Positions 1 to 8,979 of a stretch of 64,000 nt of DNA are shown here, one piece after another (positions within the stretch are counted from its first letter, which is position 1; every line of letters starts with the position of its first letter). This DNA is from Hyphomicrobiales bacterium (GTDB taxonomy: Bacteria > Pseudomonadota > Alphaproteobacteria > Rhizobiales > JAJFHB01), in contig JAJFHE010000039.1 in the NCBI GenBank assembly GCA_021775755.1, forward strand, positions 124,001 through 188,000, written 5' to 3'. The notes under the pieces are model-generated. The model had not been told where the DNA came from. It saw nothing but the letters and a program-made list of their open reading frames with translations, and made no database searches. The position numbers were made by a program, and so were the translations under genes.

Positions 1-729
1 CATCACGGCGCCGAGCATGGCGCCATAGGGCGAACCGATACCGCCGAGGATCGCCGCGGCAAATATCGGGATGGTCAGGTTCCACCCCAGCAGCGGTTCA
101 ATGACCAGATCGAGGCCTGCGAGAACGCCGGTGAGCCCGAACAGCGCACCACAGAAGAGCCAGGTGAAACCGATGACGAGGCCCGTATTGATGCCGCGCA
201 CTTCCGCCAGAACAGGGTTATCGGCAGTGGCACGCATGGCCTTGCCGATATTGGTGAAGCGCAAGAGCAAATGCGTGGCGACGGCGACCGCGAGAGCGAG
301 CGCGATGATATCCATTTGCTCATAAGTAATGCGAATGCCGGCGAATTTCACCGGTCGCTGCAACGGGATGTCGAAGCCGCGCACTTCGGCGGAATAGATG
401 ATGCGGATGATGTGCTCGAGGATCAGCGTCAGGGCAATCGACACAACGAGCAGAGTGACCGGCCCGTGTCCGCGCATCGGTTTGAAGACAATGATATCGG
501 AGAGCCAGACGATGAAACCTGTCAGGGCCATTGCCGCGACGGCGGAGGCGAGCAGCGGCAGGCCGAGCTGCACGTTGAAGGCATAGGCAGCGAACGCACC
601 TGCTGTGATGTAACCGCCAATCGCGAAGTTCGGAAACCGCATCACACCAAACAGCAACGAGAACGCAATTGCCGGCGGGGCAATGAGTGCGGCATTGACG
701 ATGCCATTGACGAATAGCTGCATGTTCAT
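1..729 (-). CDS. livH: Branched-chain amino-acid-type ABC transporter permease LivH (3' end outside window)
   Basis: The reverse strand opens with ATG at 729 (MNMQLFVNGIVNAALIAP) and stays open to the window edge, giving 243 residues. The protein is hydrophobic, with several membrane segments, and shows the LivH-type stretch LRFTNIGKAMRA followed by TADNPVLAE, the permease loop that contacts the ATPase. LivH and LivM form the membrane channel of HAAT-family importers for branched-chain amino acids, amides or related small acids. The start overlaps the stop of the upstream livF gene by ATGA (726-729), so the two are translationally coupled. The expected livM and binding-protein genes would lie beyond position 1. 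The family is clear; the substrate is not. Confidence 0.9.
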   Translation of the reverse strand, partial: MNMQLFVNGIVNAALIAPPAIAFSLLFGVMRFPNFAIGGYITAGAFAAYAFNVQLGLPLLASAVAAMALTGFIVWLSDIIVFKPMRGHGPVTLLVVSIALTLILEHIIRIIYSAEVRGFDIPLQRPVKFAGIRITYEQMDIIALALAVAVATHLLLRFTNIGKAMRATADNPVLAEVRGINTGLVIGFTWLFCGALFGLTGVLAGLDLVIEPLLGWNLTIPIFAAAILGGIGSPYGAMLGAVM

Positions 730-1442
730 GCGCGGGTCCCCAGATAAAGTTCCGACACTTCTTCGTTGTCGAGCAGGTTTGCCGCGTTGTCGGCGAGCAC
801 AATCTGACCCGCCGCCATGACATAACCGTGGTGTGAAATCCGCAGAGCCTGGATGGCATTCTGTTCCACCATGAGTACCGCTATTCCCGTCGCGTTGACT
901 TCGCGGACCGTGTCGAACATCTGTTCCACCATAACGGGCGAGAGGCCGGCGGAAGGCTCATCGAGCAGCAACACTTGCGGATCAACCATCAAGGCCATGC
1001 CGAAGGCAACCATCTGGCGCTGGCCGCCGGAGAGGTTTCCCGCCCGTGTCGTGGCGCGCTCCTTCAGGACCGGAAACAGGCCGTGGACCCGCGCAAGACG
1101 CTCTGAGTAGTTCGCCCGATCGGTCCAGGCGCCCATCTGCAGGTTTTCCGTGACCGTAAGCTGGCGGAATACATTCGCTTCCTGAGGTACGAAGCTGACG
1201 CCGCGCCGTGCCACGTCGCTGGCGCCCAGACCGCCGATTTCCTGACCGTCCACGATGATCGAACCGGTGCGGCGGCGCAGCACGCCGGCGATTGTTTTGA
1301 TGACGGTCGATTTGCCGGCACCATTGGGGCCGATGATCGTTGCGATCTGCCCCGCATGAGCTTCGAGACTTACCTCGTGGATGATGTCGCCGCGGCCGTA
1401 GCCGGCGCACACGTCCGTCACTTTCAAGAGCGCGTCAGCCAT
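726..1442 (-). CDS. livF: Branched-chain amino-acid-type ABC transporter ATP-binding protein LivF
   Basis: This 238-residue protein is a single cytoplasmic ABC ATPase. Walker A (GPNGAGKST) is at residues 38-46, the signature LSGGQRQ at about 138, and Walker B plus catalytic glutamate (VLLLDEPSAGLSP) at about 160; the switch region reads VLMVEQNA as in LivF proteins. Length and motif spacing are normal for LivF, the second ATPase of HAAT importers. It overlaps livG by 8 nt upstream and livH by 4 nt downstream, so it belongs to one transcript with the TetR gene at 2268-2960. The imported substrate is unknown; a nearby TetR regulator suggests inducible uptake of an organic acid or amino-acid-like compound. 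Confidence 0.93.
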   Translation of the reverse strand: MADALLKVTDVCAGYGRGDIIHEVSLEAHAGQIATIIGPNGAGKSTVIKTIAGVLRRRTGSIIVDGQEIGGLGASDVARRGVSFVPQEANVFRQLTVTENLQMGAWTDRANYSERLARVHGLFPVLKERATTRAGNLSGGQRQMVAFGMALMVDPQVLLLDEPSAGLSPVMVEQMFDTVREVNATGIAVLMVEQNAIQALRISHHGYVMAAGQIVLADNAANLLDNEEVSELYLGTRA

Positions 1443-2256
1443 CGTGAGCGCCTCCGAGATAAGCTTCGATAACGCGCTTGTCTTTGCGGATTTCGTCGAA
1501 ACCGGCTTCGAGAAGATGGCGGCCTTCGGTCATGACAATGACCGGGTCGCACAGCGCGGCAATCAGGTCCATATCATGCTCGACAATCAGGAATGTCTTG
1601 CCGTGGTCCTTGTTTAACTCAAGGATCATCTCGCGCAGGGTCGTCATGAGAGCCGGGTTGACGCCCGCGCCTGGCTCATCGAGGAGGATGACCGAGCAAT
1701 CGATCATCAAGGTGCGCGCCAGCTCAAGAAGCTTTTTCTGTCCGCCGGAGAGGTTGGACGCATACTCGTCACGTAAATCGCCAAGCCGCGATATTTCCAT
1801 GACCTCGAGTGCGCGCGCATACACCGCTTGCTCAGCTTCGTGCACGCGCCTTTGCGCCGAGAACAGTGGCACGAGCTTTTCACCAAGCTGTTGTTGCGGC
1901 GACAGCATGAGGTTTTCCAGCACGGTCAATCCGCCAAACTCGCGCGACAGTTGAAAAGTGCGGATCATGCCGCGGCGGGCGCGTTCATAGGTCGGCAACC
2001 GCGATATGTCTTCCCCGAACAACCGTACGGTTCCTGCCTGAGGCTTGATGACACCGGTTACGAGATTGAAAACGGTTGATTTTCCCGCACCATTGGGACC
2101 GATAAGGCCGGTTATGCTTCCTTCGCGCAACGTGAATCCCATACTGTCAACGGCGCGCACGCCGCCGAAGCTGCGTTCAAGTCCCTCCGCCTGAAGCACT
2201 ATGGTGGCGTCCCGCGATTGTGCGCTGGGAGCTTGTACGCGAGCTGCTTCCGCCAT
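1435..2256 (-). CDS. livG: Branched-chain amino-acid-type ABC transporter ATP-binding protein LivG
   Basis: This 273-residue protein is the first ATPase of the HAAT importer. It has Walker A GPNGAGKST near residue 55, signature LSGGQKK near 168, Walker B VILLDEPGAGVNP near 190, and the H-loop in LIVEHDMDLI. The C-terminal tail after the H-loop, ending with EAYLGGAHDG, is typical of LivG and distinguishes it from LivF. It starts 11 nt after the TetR gene ends and runs into livF with an 8-nt overlap. All catalytic residues are present, so it should be active. Confidence 0.93.
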   Translation of the reverse strand: MAEAARVQAPSAQSRDATIVLQAEGLERSFGGVRAVDSMGFTLREGSITGLIGPNGAGKSTVFNLVTGVIKPQAGTVRLFGEDISRLPTYERARRGMIRTFQLSREFGGLTVLENLMLSPQQQLGEKLVPLFSAQRRVHEAEQAVYARALEVMEISRLGDLRDEYASNLSGGQKKLLELARTLMIDCSVILLDEPGAGVNPALMTTLREMILELNKDHGKTFLIVEHDMDLIAALCDPVIVMTEGRHLLEAGFDEIRKDKRVIEAYLGGAHDG

Positions 2257-2267
2257 AGCGATTGTCC

Positions 2268-2960
2268 TCAGCCCGTCTTCGCCGGGGGCAGGACGCCTCC
2301 GGCGGCTTCATTGGCATTGTCAAACTGCAGGTCGCGGCCGACCGACCAGGCGGCACCAGCGTGAAGAACGTTGTGCAACATGACCTTCAGGGCATCGCGG
2401 ATCGCCTGGGTCATGGCAGGATTGGGGTGCATGAGTTCCTGCAGCTTCAGGCCGCGGATCGTGCAGATGGTCAGCGAAACGAGAACCCGCCGCTGGTCCT
2501 TTGTCAGGCCGGAATCGGCAAATGCCTGATCAGCAATTTCGTCATAGGCTTCAAAGAGGTTCTGCAAGTGAACCGAAATGCGTTCGCGCAGTTCCTCATC
2601 GGAGCGCGCGGCGCTCATGAGATCGAGTGTCATGGTCACCGATGATGCACGGAACACGCGTGTCCACACGCCTTCGACGAACGCATCAAGGTCAACGTTT
2701 CCGGCACTCAAGGCCTCCGACAGGTCACGTACCTGTTTGATGGCGTCGCTCCAGACATGCGCGGCAGCGTCCACGATGAGGTCTATTTTGTGGGGATAGT
2801 GGTGCAGAAGCGCACCGCGTGAAACGCCGGCGCGCTTTGATATATCGATGGTTGTGGTGTTGACGTAGCCGCGCTCTGAGATCAGTGCGATCGTCGCATC
2901 GCGCAGGCGGGCACAGGTTTCCGTACGGCGTTCTTCCTGACTGCGGCGGACTTTCGACAT
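2268..2960 (-). CDS. TetR-family transcriptional regulator
   Basis: The start was set at ATG 2960 (MSKVRRSQEERRTETCARLR), giving 230 residues; a longer frame from 3023 would run through the operator-like palindrome at 3016-3037. The N-terminal TetR helix-turn-helix is clear: residues about 20-65 contain TTIDISKRAGVSRGALLHHY followed by PHK, the canonical TetR recognition helix region. The C-terminal half is a ligand-binding helical domain of normal length. The gene is first in the TetR-livG-livF-livH operon and probably represses its own operon from the palindrome upstream. It may also touch the divergent antiporter gene at 3159. The effector is unknown. Confidence 0.9.
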   Translation of the reverse strand: MSKVRRSQEERRTETCARLRDATIALISERGYVNTTTIDISKRAGVSRGALLHHYPHKIDLIVDAAAHVWSDAIKQVRDLSEALSAGNVDLDAFVEGVWTRVFRASSVTMTLDLMSAARSDEELRERISVHLQNLFEAYDEIADQAFADSGLTKDQRRVLVSLTICTIRGLKLQELMHPNPAMTQAIRDALKVMLHNVLHAGAAWSVGRDLQFDNANEAAGGVLPPAKTG

Positions 2961-3015
2961 AGGGCCCCGGTTCTCGATTTCATCGCGAGCGTAGCGGTGA
3001 GGGAATCGAGAGTCA

Positions 3016-3037
3016 ACAAACAATCATGCCTGTTTGT
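3016..3037. promoter_or_regulatory. Candidate TetR operator palindrome
   Basis: A 22-bp dyad has arms ACAAACA (3016-3022) and TGTTTGT (3031-3037), which are perfect reverse complements, with a central CATG that is itself palindromic. It lies 56 bp upstream of the TetR start and about 120 bp upstream of the divergent antiporter start. The size, symmetry and position match TetR operators, so autoregulation of the TetR-liv operon is the likely role. Confidence 0.65.
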
Positions 3038-3158
3038 TTTTGTGCGGAGCAAACTCCAATTCATTAGCTTCGACAATCGCATGCACTCAGATGTGCTGAT
3101 CCTTTGCCGCAATCCCCGCTATGATGCGGCAGATCGAATCGTCTCCGGAGAGAAATGC

Positions 3159-4964
3159 GTGACACATTCGCTTCTATTTCAGATCACCTTGTTCCTCGCA
3201 GCGGCGGTCTTTGCGGCACCTTTGGCGAAATGGCTCGGCATCGGATCCGTGCTGGGTTATCTGGGAGCCGGCATGCTGATCGGCCCGTTCGGGTTCGGCC
3301 TGATCTATTCGCTCTACGAAGTCGAGAATGTGCTCCATATCGCCGAATTTGGCGTTGTGCTTTTACTGTTCGTAATTGGGCTGGAGATGAAGCCGATCCG
3401 GCTGTGGGCTCTGCGCTCGTCGGTTTTCGGCTTCGGCGGCGCGCAGATGCTTCTCAGCACGATTGCGCTTAGCGGCATCGGCATGGCGTTCGGGCTGCCG
3501 CTCAAGACCGCTCTGTTTATCGGGCTGGCGCTCGCCCTGTCGTCGACCGCGTTTGCTATTCAGGTGCTGGAAGAGCAGGGCGAACTGACCACCCGGCACG
3601 GGCGCTTCGCCTTTTCGACCTTGCTGTTCCAGGATCTGGCGGCCATACCGCTTATAGCCTTCGTGCCGCTGTTTGCCGTCGACACCAGCGTTGCCGGCGG
3701 CATGGATCTGCTGGCGGTCGGCAAGGCGCTTGGCATGATCGCGGCGGTGATCGTGGTGGGACCGTTCGTACTGCGGCGCTTGTATCCGCTGGTAGCCGCC
3801 ACCGGCCTCAACGAAGCGATGACGGCGAGCGCGCTGCTGACGGTTGTCAGTGTGTCGGTGCTCATGGAGCTTGCCGGATTATCGGCGGCACTTGGGGCGT
3901 TTATCGCCGGGGCGCTGCTTGCCGATTCTGAGTACCGCCACGAGCTTTCCGCCAATATCGCGCCGTTCCAGGGGCTGCTGCTCGGGCTGTTTTTCACGGC
4001 CATCGGCATGTCGCTGAACCTTTCCATCATCCTCACCGAGCCGGGCAAGGTGCTTGCTGTGACCGCCGGCCTGCTCATCATCAAGGGGCTTGTGCTTTAC
4101 GGGCTTGGCCGCTGGCAGGGTCTCGGCGACGGCCCGGCGCGGCGCCTCGGGCTGGCGATACCGCAGGGCGGGGAGTTTGCGTTCGTCCTGTTCGCATCGG
4201 CGATCGGCGTCGGCGTTCTGGAACGGTCGGTTTCCGACTTTCTGTCCGTGGTCGTCACCGTCTCCATGATTGCGACGCCGCTTTTGCTCAAACTCGATGA
4301 CATCTGGGCGCAGCGCCAGCCGAAATCGGATGAGCCCGAATACGACATGCTGCCTGACGAGTTCGGCCATGTGGTGATCGCAGGCTTTGGCCGGGTGGGC
4401 CAGATCGTGGCGCGTATTCTGCGCGCCCGCGGTATTCCGTTTATCGCGCTCGACGCCAATGCGCATCAGGTCGGGCTGGTGCGCAAGTTCGGCAGTCAGA
4501 GCTATTTCGGCGATGCGGCGCGGCTCGACATTCTGCGTGCCGCGCAGGTCGACAAGGCACGAGCGCTGGTGCTTGCGGTCGGCGATGTGGAGGCCTCGCT
4601 CAAGGCCGCGGCGCTGGCGCGCAAACATTTCCCCGATGTGCCGATCATCGCGAGGGCGCGCAACCGCAATCATGCCCACCGCCTCATGGACCTCGGCGTC
4701 TCGATCATCCACCGGGAAAGCTTCCTGTCATCGATCGAGCTGGCGCGCGAAACCCTGCGCGCGTCCGGCATCGGCGAAAGCGAGGCGCGCCACATTACCG
4801 AGACGTTCCGCCACTATGACCGCAAGCGCGTCTACGACGACTACAAACACTACACGGATGCGGAACGCATGCACGACCGCGCCAAGGAAGCGGATCAGGA
4901 GCTGGAAGATCTCCTGGCCCGCGATCTCAACGAGCAACTGCTTGATGACGGGGAGGAGAGTTGA
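3159..4964 (+). CDS. CPA2-family K+/H+ antiporter with TrkA-N domain (KefB/KefC type)
   Basis: The start is GTG 3159 (VTHSLLFQITLFLAAAVF), with a GGAGAG ribosome site about 7 nt upstream; this gives 601 residues, the usual KefB length. Residues 1 to about 395 form a Na+/H+ exchanger domain of many membrane helices, including the conserved ALSSTAFAIQVLEE segment and the IPQGGEFAFVLF helix. From about residue 405 a Rossmann RCK/TrkA-N domain begins (VIAGFGRVGQIVARIL, then LDANAHQVGLVRKFG and YFGDAARLDILRAA). Kef proteins export K+ in exchange for protons during electrophile stress, gated by glutathione adducts and nucleotide. The C-terminal tail is charged and possibly coiled. It is divergent from the TetR gene; no ancillary kefF or kefG gene is adjacent. 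Confidence 0.9.
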   Translation: MTHSLLFQITLFLAAAVFAAPLAKWLGIGSVLGYLGAGMLIGPFGFGLIYSLYEVENVLHIAEFGVVLLLFVIGLEMKPIRLWALRSSVFGFGGAQMLLSTIALSGIGMAFGLPLKTALFIGLALALSSTAFAIQVLEEQGELTTRHGRFAFSTLLFQDLAAIPLIAFVPLFAVDTSVAGGMDLLAVGKALGMIAAVIVVGPFVLRRLYPLVAATGLNEAMTASALLTVVSVSVLMELAGLSAALGAFIAGALLADSEYRHELSANIAPFQGLLLGLFFTAIGMSLNLSIILTEPGKVLAVTAGLLIIKGLVLYGLGRWQGLGDGPARRLGLAIPQGGEFAFVLFASAIGVGVLERSVSDFLSVVVTVSMIATPLLLKLDDIWAQRQPKSDEPEYDMLPDEFGHVVIAGFGRVGQIVARILRARGIPFIALDANAHQVGLVRKFGSQSYFGDAARLDILRAAQVDKARALVLAVGDVEASLKAAALARKHFPDVPIIARARNRNHAHRLMDLGVSIIHRESFLSSIELARETLRASGIGESEARHITETFRHYDRKRVYDDYKHYTDAERMHDRAKEADQELEDLLARDLNEQLLDDGEES

Positions 4965-4993
4965 GCTTCTGCTCTCCCTTGAAACGAGCCGCT

Positions 4994-6910
4994 CTAATCG
5001 ACAGCGGGAACCGCGCCGACCCAGCGGTTGACGTTGGGCATGCGCGGCGCGGTGTTGCGCTCGCGTGATGCCGGCGTGACGGGGCCGAGCCTGATCCTCA
5101 GGCCGCCGACAACGGCGTGATCGATGACGTTGTCCGTGCCCCCCACGGTGGATTGCTCGATCACCTTCGAGCCCTGATATCCGAAGAAGAGCGATGCCGC
5201 CGCATTGCCCATCTCGAAATCAAGACCATGTTCGAACTCCATACCCCATGAGATAATTTCCGTCGGGTTCACACCCAGAAAATCATTGGGGTCCTGTTCT
5301 CCCACGACATAGGCAACGTCGACCTGGAGCACGGAGTTTCCATCGTTGAAGAACAGTTGTGCAATCGCTCTGCCGAACACCGCATCGCTGATGGTCTCGG
5401 GATCATCGGCGTCCGTGTCGAACACGCCCACCTGCGCGGTAAACGAGCCGTGCTCTGATATGAGTCGGGTTTGCCCGCCGAACATCCAGTGATCTGCATC
5501 CTGATTAGGGGCGCCGGCTGTCGCAATGTCTGTTTCGCCGGCTGCGCCAAAGATTGCCAGGAGGAAGGGATCCGAGATGAAGGCGAGCTGGCCGCCGCCT
5601 GAAAATCCGCCTTCGTATGTGTCATCGTCGGGAACGCCGTCCGGTTTGTTGTCGCCGAAGGTCTCTTCGCCGGCAATCTCGGCCTGAATGAGAAGATGCG
5701 GCAGCGGGCGGGCGGCAAACAACCCGTCGATCCGTCCGAATGGGAACTCTTCAAGCTCATTGTCGGGGCCTGCCGACAGGTTCAGCCCCGTACCGCTGCG
5801 CCAGTTGTGTCCGCCGGAAAGCCCGACCTCAACGATCGGCCATGCCGGTGGCCTGTCAGCCGCGCCATCCGGACCGTTCAACACAAGATCGCGAATATCT
5901 GTGTGCGCGTCCCCATCGCCCCCGCCGAGCGGCACGGTCAGGCGGGCGAACGGGCTGATCGAGATGCGGTCGGCATCGCGCCTGCCGATATTGGCCGGGG
6001 TGAATGTGTTAAACGACGTACGCTGATCGTAGACGTCGAACCACGCGTCGGTCCTGACCCCGATGGACAAACTTGCGGACGTGCCTGGCATCTGGAAACG
6101 GAATGCGGCGGAGCCCTCAAGCGTTGGAACGACTTTGAAGCTTTCTCTGACAAAGCTGGTGCTGATAAAGAAGTTACCGCCGACGGTGTTGTTGCTTGTG
6201 TTTCTACGCCCGAACAGCAACGCCGCAGAGCCTGACAGGTCGATCGAAAGGTTTCCGCTGATGGGAATGTTCGAGTCGAAGCCGACGCGCGGCCCGGCGC
6301 CGATGAACTGCGATTCGCGGTTGTCGCGAAGTGTGTAGGGAACCGGTGTCGGCAGATAGACGAACTTCGTTTCGGTATCGGCATTGAAATACGCGAACCT
6401 GAAACCCGCCATGAACTTGGTGGATATCGGCAGGTCGCCGCCCAACCCGACATCGCGTCGCGCCTCGAAGTCCACAATCAGGTGTTCTTCCTGGTGCCGG
6501 GATTTGCCGGCCGTGTAGAACGTCGGGTAATAGCCACCGATAATGTTGAAATAGGGCGACGCAACACCGCCTTCGGTCTCTGTGTTGGAAACGCCGAAGC
6601 GGGCGAAGACGCCAATATCCCACGCATGACCGGCTTCATGGAACACCTGTGTTGCCGGTGCCCGGTAACCGACCGTCCCGCCCAGCGATGTGTCCGGCGC
6701 AATTCTTTCGGTGTGGAAGTCCGGAAAGCCGCCGGGCCCGAACCTTTGCGCCCAGGGCTGCTCGTTGCCGGACAGAAATCCGCCGTGAAACTCAAAGATC
6801 AGTTCGCCCGACAATTCGTCGGCGCGCGCGGGATCTGGATTGTGCGAGAGGACCACGGCCAAGGCCGCGGCGGAAACCGTCTGGAGAAAAACCGTCCTCG
6901 TCGTTTTCAC
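4994..6910 (-). CDS. Hypothetical outer-membrane/porin-like secreted protein
   Basis: I do not recognise a named family with certainty. From GTG 6910 the protein has 638 residues and begins with a clear signal peptide (VKTTRTVFLQTVSAAALAVV, cleavage near DPARA-DE); ATG 6937 would add nine residues. The mature protein is rich in Gly, Asn, Asp and alternating polar/hydrophobic stretches typical of beta-barrels, for example FMAGFRFAYFNADTETKFVY and LSIDLSGSAALLFGRR. It appears to have two halves, residues about 30-340 and 370-630, each barrel-like. It ends in PAVD rather than a terminal aromatic residue, unlike classic porins. It stands alone, convergent with the Kef gene. A pore-forming or structural outer-membrane role is inference. 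Confidence 0.6.
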   Translation of the reverse strand: MKTTRTVFLQTVSAAALAVVLSHNPDPARADELSGELIFEFHGGFLSGNEQPWAQRFGPGGFPDFHTERIAPDTSLGGTVGYRAPATQVFHEAGHAWDIGVFARFGVSNTETEGGVASPYFNIIGGYYPTFYTAGKSRHQEEHLIVDFEARRDVGLGGDLPISTKFMAGFRFAYFNADTETKFVYLPTPVPYTLRDNRESQFIGAGPRVGFDSNIPISGNLSIDLSGSAALLFGRRNTSNNTVGGNFFISTSFVRESFKVVPTLEGSAAFRFQMPGTSASLSIGVRTDAWFDVYDQRTSFNTFTPANIGRRDADRISISPFARLTVPLGGGDGDAHTDIRDLVLNGPDGAADRPPAWPIVEVGLSGGHNWRSGTGLNLSAGPDNELEEFPFGRIDGLFAARPLPHLLIQAEIAGEETFGDNKPDGVPDDDTYEGGFSGGGQLAFISDPFLLAIFGAAGETDIATAGAPNQDADHWMFGGQTRLISEHGSFTAQVGVFDTDADDPETISDAVFGRAIAQLFFNDGNSVLQVDVAYVVGEQDPNDFLGVNPTEIISWGMEFEHGLDFEMGNAAASLFFGYQGSKVIEQSTVGGTDNVIDHAVVGGLRIRLGPVTPASRERNTAPRMPNVNRWVGAVPAVD

Positions 6911-7100
6911 TCCATTCCCCCCAAGACATGCCACCACTGAACGAGTCGCACAGCAACTAGCGCGGCCCGCCTGCCTTGATTAACAGATGGTTAACCGACA
7001 CACAATCGCAACAAAGACGTGGATTGGCAATTGTGAACATTGCCAAGCTAGCACCGCCGCGTCATATAACGCCCCAAACGCGGGGGCAGGGAGAGTTGCG

Positions 7101-7967
7101 GTGACCGAGCAGCAAAAACCGAAGGGTATCATCTGGCTCGCGTCCTATCCCAAGTCCGGCAACACCTGGACGCGGAACTTCCTGCACAATCTGATCAATG
7201 TGATGTCGGAAGACGATGCACCGGCCCAGGACATCAACCGTATGAATGCGATGTCGACGTGGGAGATCGCGGCTGCCGCCTATGAGAGCCTGCTGGGGCG
7301 CAGCGTTACGGAGTGCACGCGCGAGGAAATCGCGGCGGTGCGCCACTCGGTTCAGCAGCAAATGGCTGACAGCGCCGACGGGCTTGCCTTCGTTAAAACC
7401 CACCACGCGCTGGTCATGGACCGGAAGTTGCCAACCATCAATTTCGATGTCACTGCCGGTGCGATCTACATCGTCCGCAACCCGCTGGATGTCGCCATAT
7501 CTTTCAGTCATCACATGGGCGCATCGATCGACGATGCGATCACGCAGATGGCGACTGAAGGACTTGAAACTCCCGTGGCGGAGAAAGCGGTCTACGAGGT
7601 GTATGGTTCGTGGAGCCAGCATGTCGAAAGCTGGACCCGCAAACCCCACCGCACGATTTATGTCATGCGGTACGAGGACATGCTGGCGTCGCCGGAAGAC
7701 ACATTCGGCGGGCTTGCACGTCACCTGCTGCTGCAGCCCGACGACCGCCAACTTGGCAAGGCAATTGAGCTCTCTTCATTTGAAATTTTGCGGGACCAGG
7801 AACTGGAGAAGGGGTTCTCGGAAAAACCGAAGGCCGCGGAGACGTTCTTCCGGGCCGGCAGACAAGGGCAGTGGAAAGACGAGCTGACAGCGGCCCAGGT
7901 GGACCGGATCGTTGCGGACCATCGCGGACAGATGCAGCGCTTCGGGTACGTCCCGCTGGCGGACTAG
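7101..7967 (+). CDS. Sulfotransferase-domain protein
   Basis: The start GTG 7101 is preceded by GGGAGAG at a 7-nt gap, giving 288 residues; the frame upstream to 6987 looks non-coding. The N-terminal P-loop reads LASYPKSGNTWTRNFL (residues 13-28), the 5'-phosphosulfate loop of PAPS-dependent sulfotransferases. The 3'-phosphate motif follows as YIVRNPLDVAISF near residue 125, and the conserved YEDML comes near 200. These enzymes move a sulfuryl group from PAPS to hydroxyl or amino groups of lipids, sugars or small molecules. The acceptor cannot be told from sequence. The gene is monocistronic and convergent, 25 nt away, with the cyclodeaminase gene. Confidence 0.85.
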   Translation: MTEQQKPKGIIWLASYPKSGNTWTRNFLHNLINVMSEDDAPAQDINRMNAMSTWEIAAAAYESLLGRSVTECTREEIAAVRHSVQQQMADSADGLAFVKTHHALVMDRKLPTINFDVTAGAIYIVRNPLDVAISFSHHMGASIDDAITQMATEGLETPVAEKAVYEVYGSWSQHVESWTRKPHRTIYVMRYEDMLASPEDTFGGLARHLLLQPDDRQLGKAIELSSFEILRDQELEKGFSEKPKAAETFFRAGRQGQWKDELTAAQVDRIVADHRGQMQRFGYVPLAD

Positions 7968-7992
7968 AGTGTTTTGCAGTGGGGACTGCCGG

Positions 7993-8937
7993 TCAGGCCT
8001 CGGAGTACTTCCGGAAAGCCAGAGCCGCGAGAGCTAGGTCGCCGAGCGCATGGCCCCGGAATATGAAAGCCGTACGGTCGCTCGCCTTTTCGCGGCCTTT
8101 GAATTTCCCCAGAATCAGACCCGAAAGGTCGCCGGTTACGTGTTTGGGATCGGCCAGTTTGTTGGGCAGTGCGGCCTCCTGATCCAGATCGTCGATGGCA
8201 AGCCGGTCGAAGGCGGAAAAGCTCTCCTTGATCCATGGTGCGGCAATGTCGGTGCCCGTGGCGAAACATCCAGGCGCCAGTCCGCCGGCGTCGAGAAAGG
8301 GTACGAATTCGGTGGAATAGGTTACCGACGTAACGATCAGATCGGCGTCGGCCATCGCCTCATTGCCCGTCCCGCAGATCTCTGACGACAGGCCAAGCTC
8401 TTCTGCCAGCTTGCACATCCCGTCAATGTTCGCCTGCCCGCGTCCAAAGAGCTTTACCTTCCGCAAGGGGAACATGCCGGCGAATGCCCTGAGGTGGCTC
8501 GCCGCCTGTACTCCGCAACCGATGAAGGCCGCAACCGCGGCGTCCGGGTTCGCCATGTGCTTTGCCGCCACGGCGCTCAGGCCCGCGGTGCGAACGGCGG
8601 TGATCCAGTTGCCGTCGGCGATCGCGACCGGCAGCCCCGTTTCACTGTCCAGCATAGTGACGAGGCCGTTGATCTGCGGCAGGCCCCTGTCGGAGTTGCG
8701 TGGGTTCAGCACGACCGTCTTCACGGCCAGCAGGGACGGCTTATCCATCGCCGCAAGTGCGGCCATCATGTAACGGCCATCGGGGGGCAGAATGACCGCC
8801 TTTGGTGCGCTCCAGACCGTACCTTCAGCGCTGCCGCGAATAAGTGCTTCGATGCTGTCGATAACGTCGGCGGTGGTGATGCCGAGCCCCGCGAGGGTTT
8901 CTTCAGACAGGTAGGGGATATCGGGTGCAATGGACAT
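7993..8937 (-). CDS. Ornithine cyclodeaminase / mu-crystallin family protein
   Basis: This 314-residue protein matches the OCD/mu-crystallin fold. Lys73 sits in LAVKTVVLNPRN, the substrate carboxylate-binding region; Arg116 lies in TAVRTAGLSAVAAKHMA; the Rossmann NAD loop is FIGCGVQAASHLRAF (residues 138-152); and CFATGTDIAAPWIKE matches the segment bearing the catalytic Asp. Members include ornithine cyclodeaminase, alanine dehydrogenase (Ala from pyruvate), ketimine reductase and tauropine-like enzymes, so the exact reaction is open. It follows the FAD-oxidase gene (8980-10359) in the same direction with a 42-nt gap, so the pair may form a small operon controlled by the divergent LysR gene. 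Confidence 0.88.
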   Translation of the reverse strand: MSIAPDIPYLSEETLAGLGITTADVIDSIEALIRGSAEGTVWSAPKAVILPPDGRYMMAALAAMDKPSLLAVKTVVLNPRNSDRGLPQINGLVTMLDSETGLPVAIADGNWITAVRTAGLSAVAAKHMANPDAAVAAFIGCGVQAASHLRAFAGMFPLRKVKLFGRGQANIDGMCKLAEELGLSSEICGTGNEAMADADLIVTSVTYSTEFVPFLDAGGLAPGCFATGTDIAAPWIKESFSAFDRLAIDDLDQEAALPNKLADPKHVTGDLSGLILGKFKGREKASDRTAFIFRGHALGDLALAALAFRKYSEA

Positions 8938-8979
8938 GTTTCGCCTTTCGCCAGCAGATGGCGTTCAACTTAGCAGACT

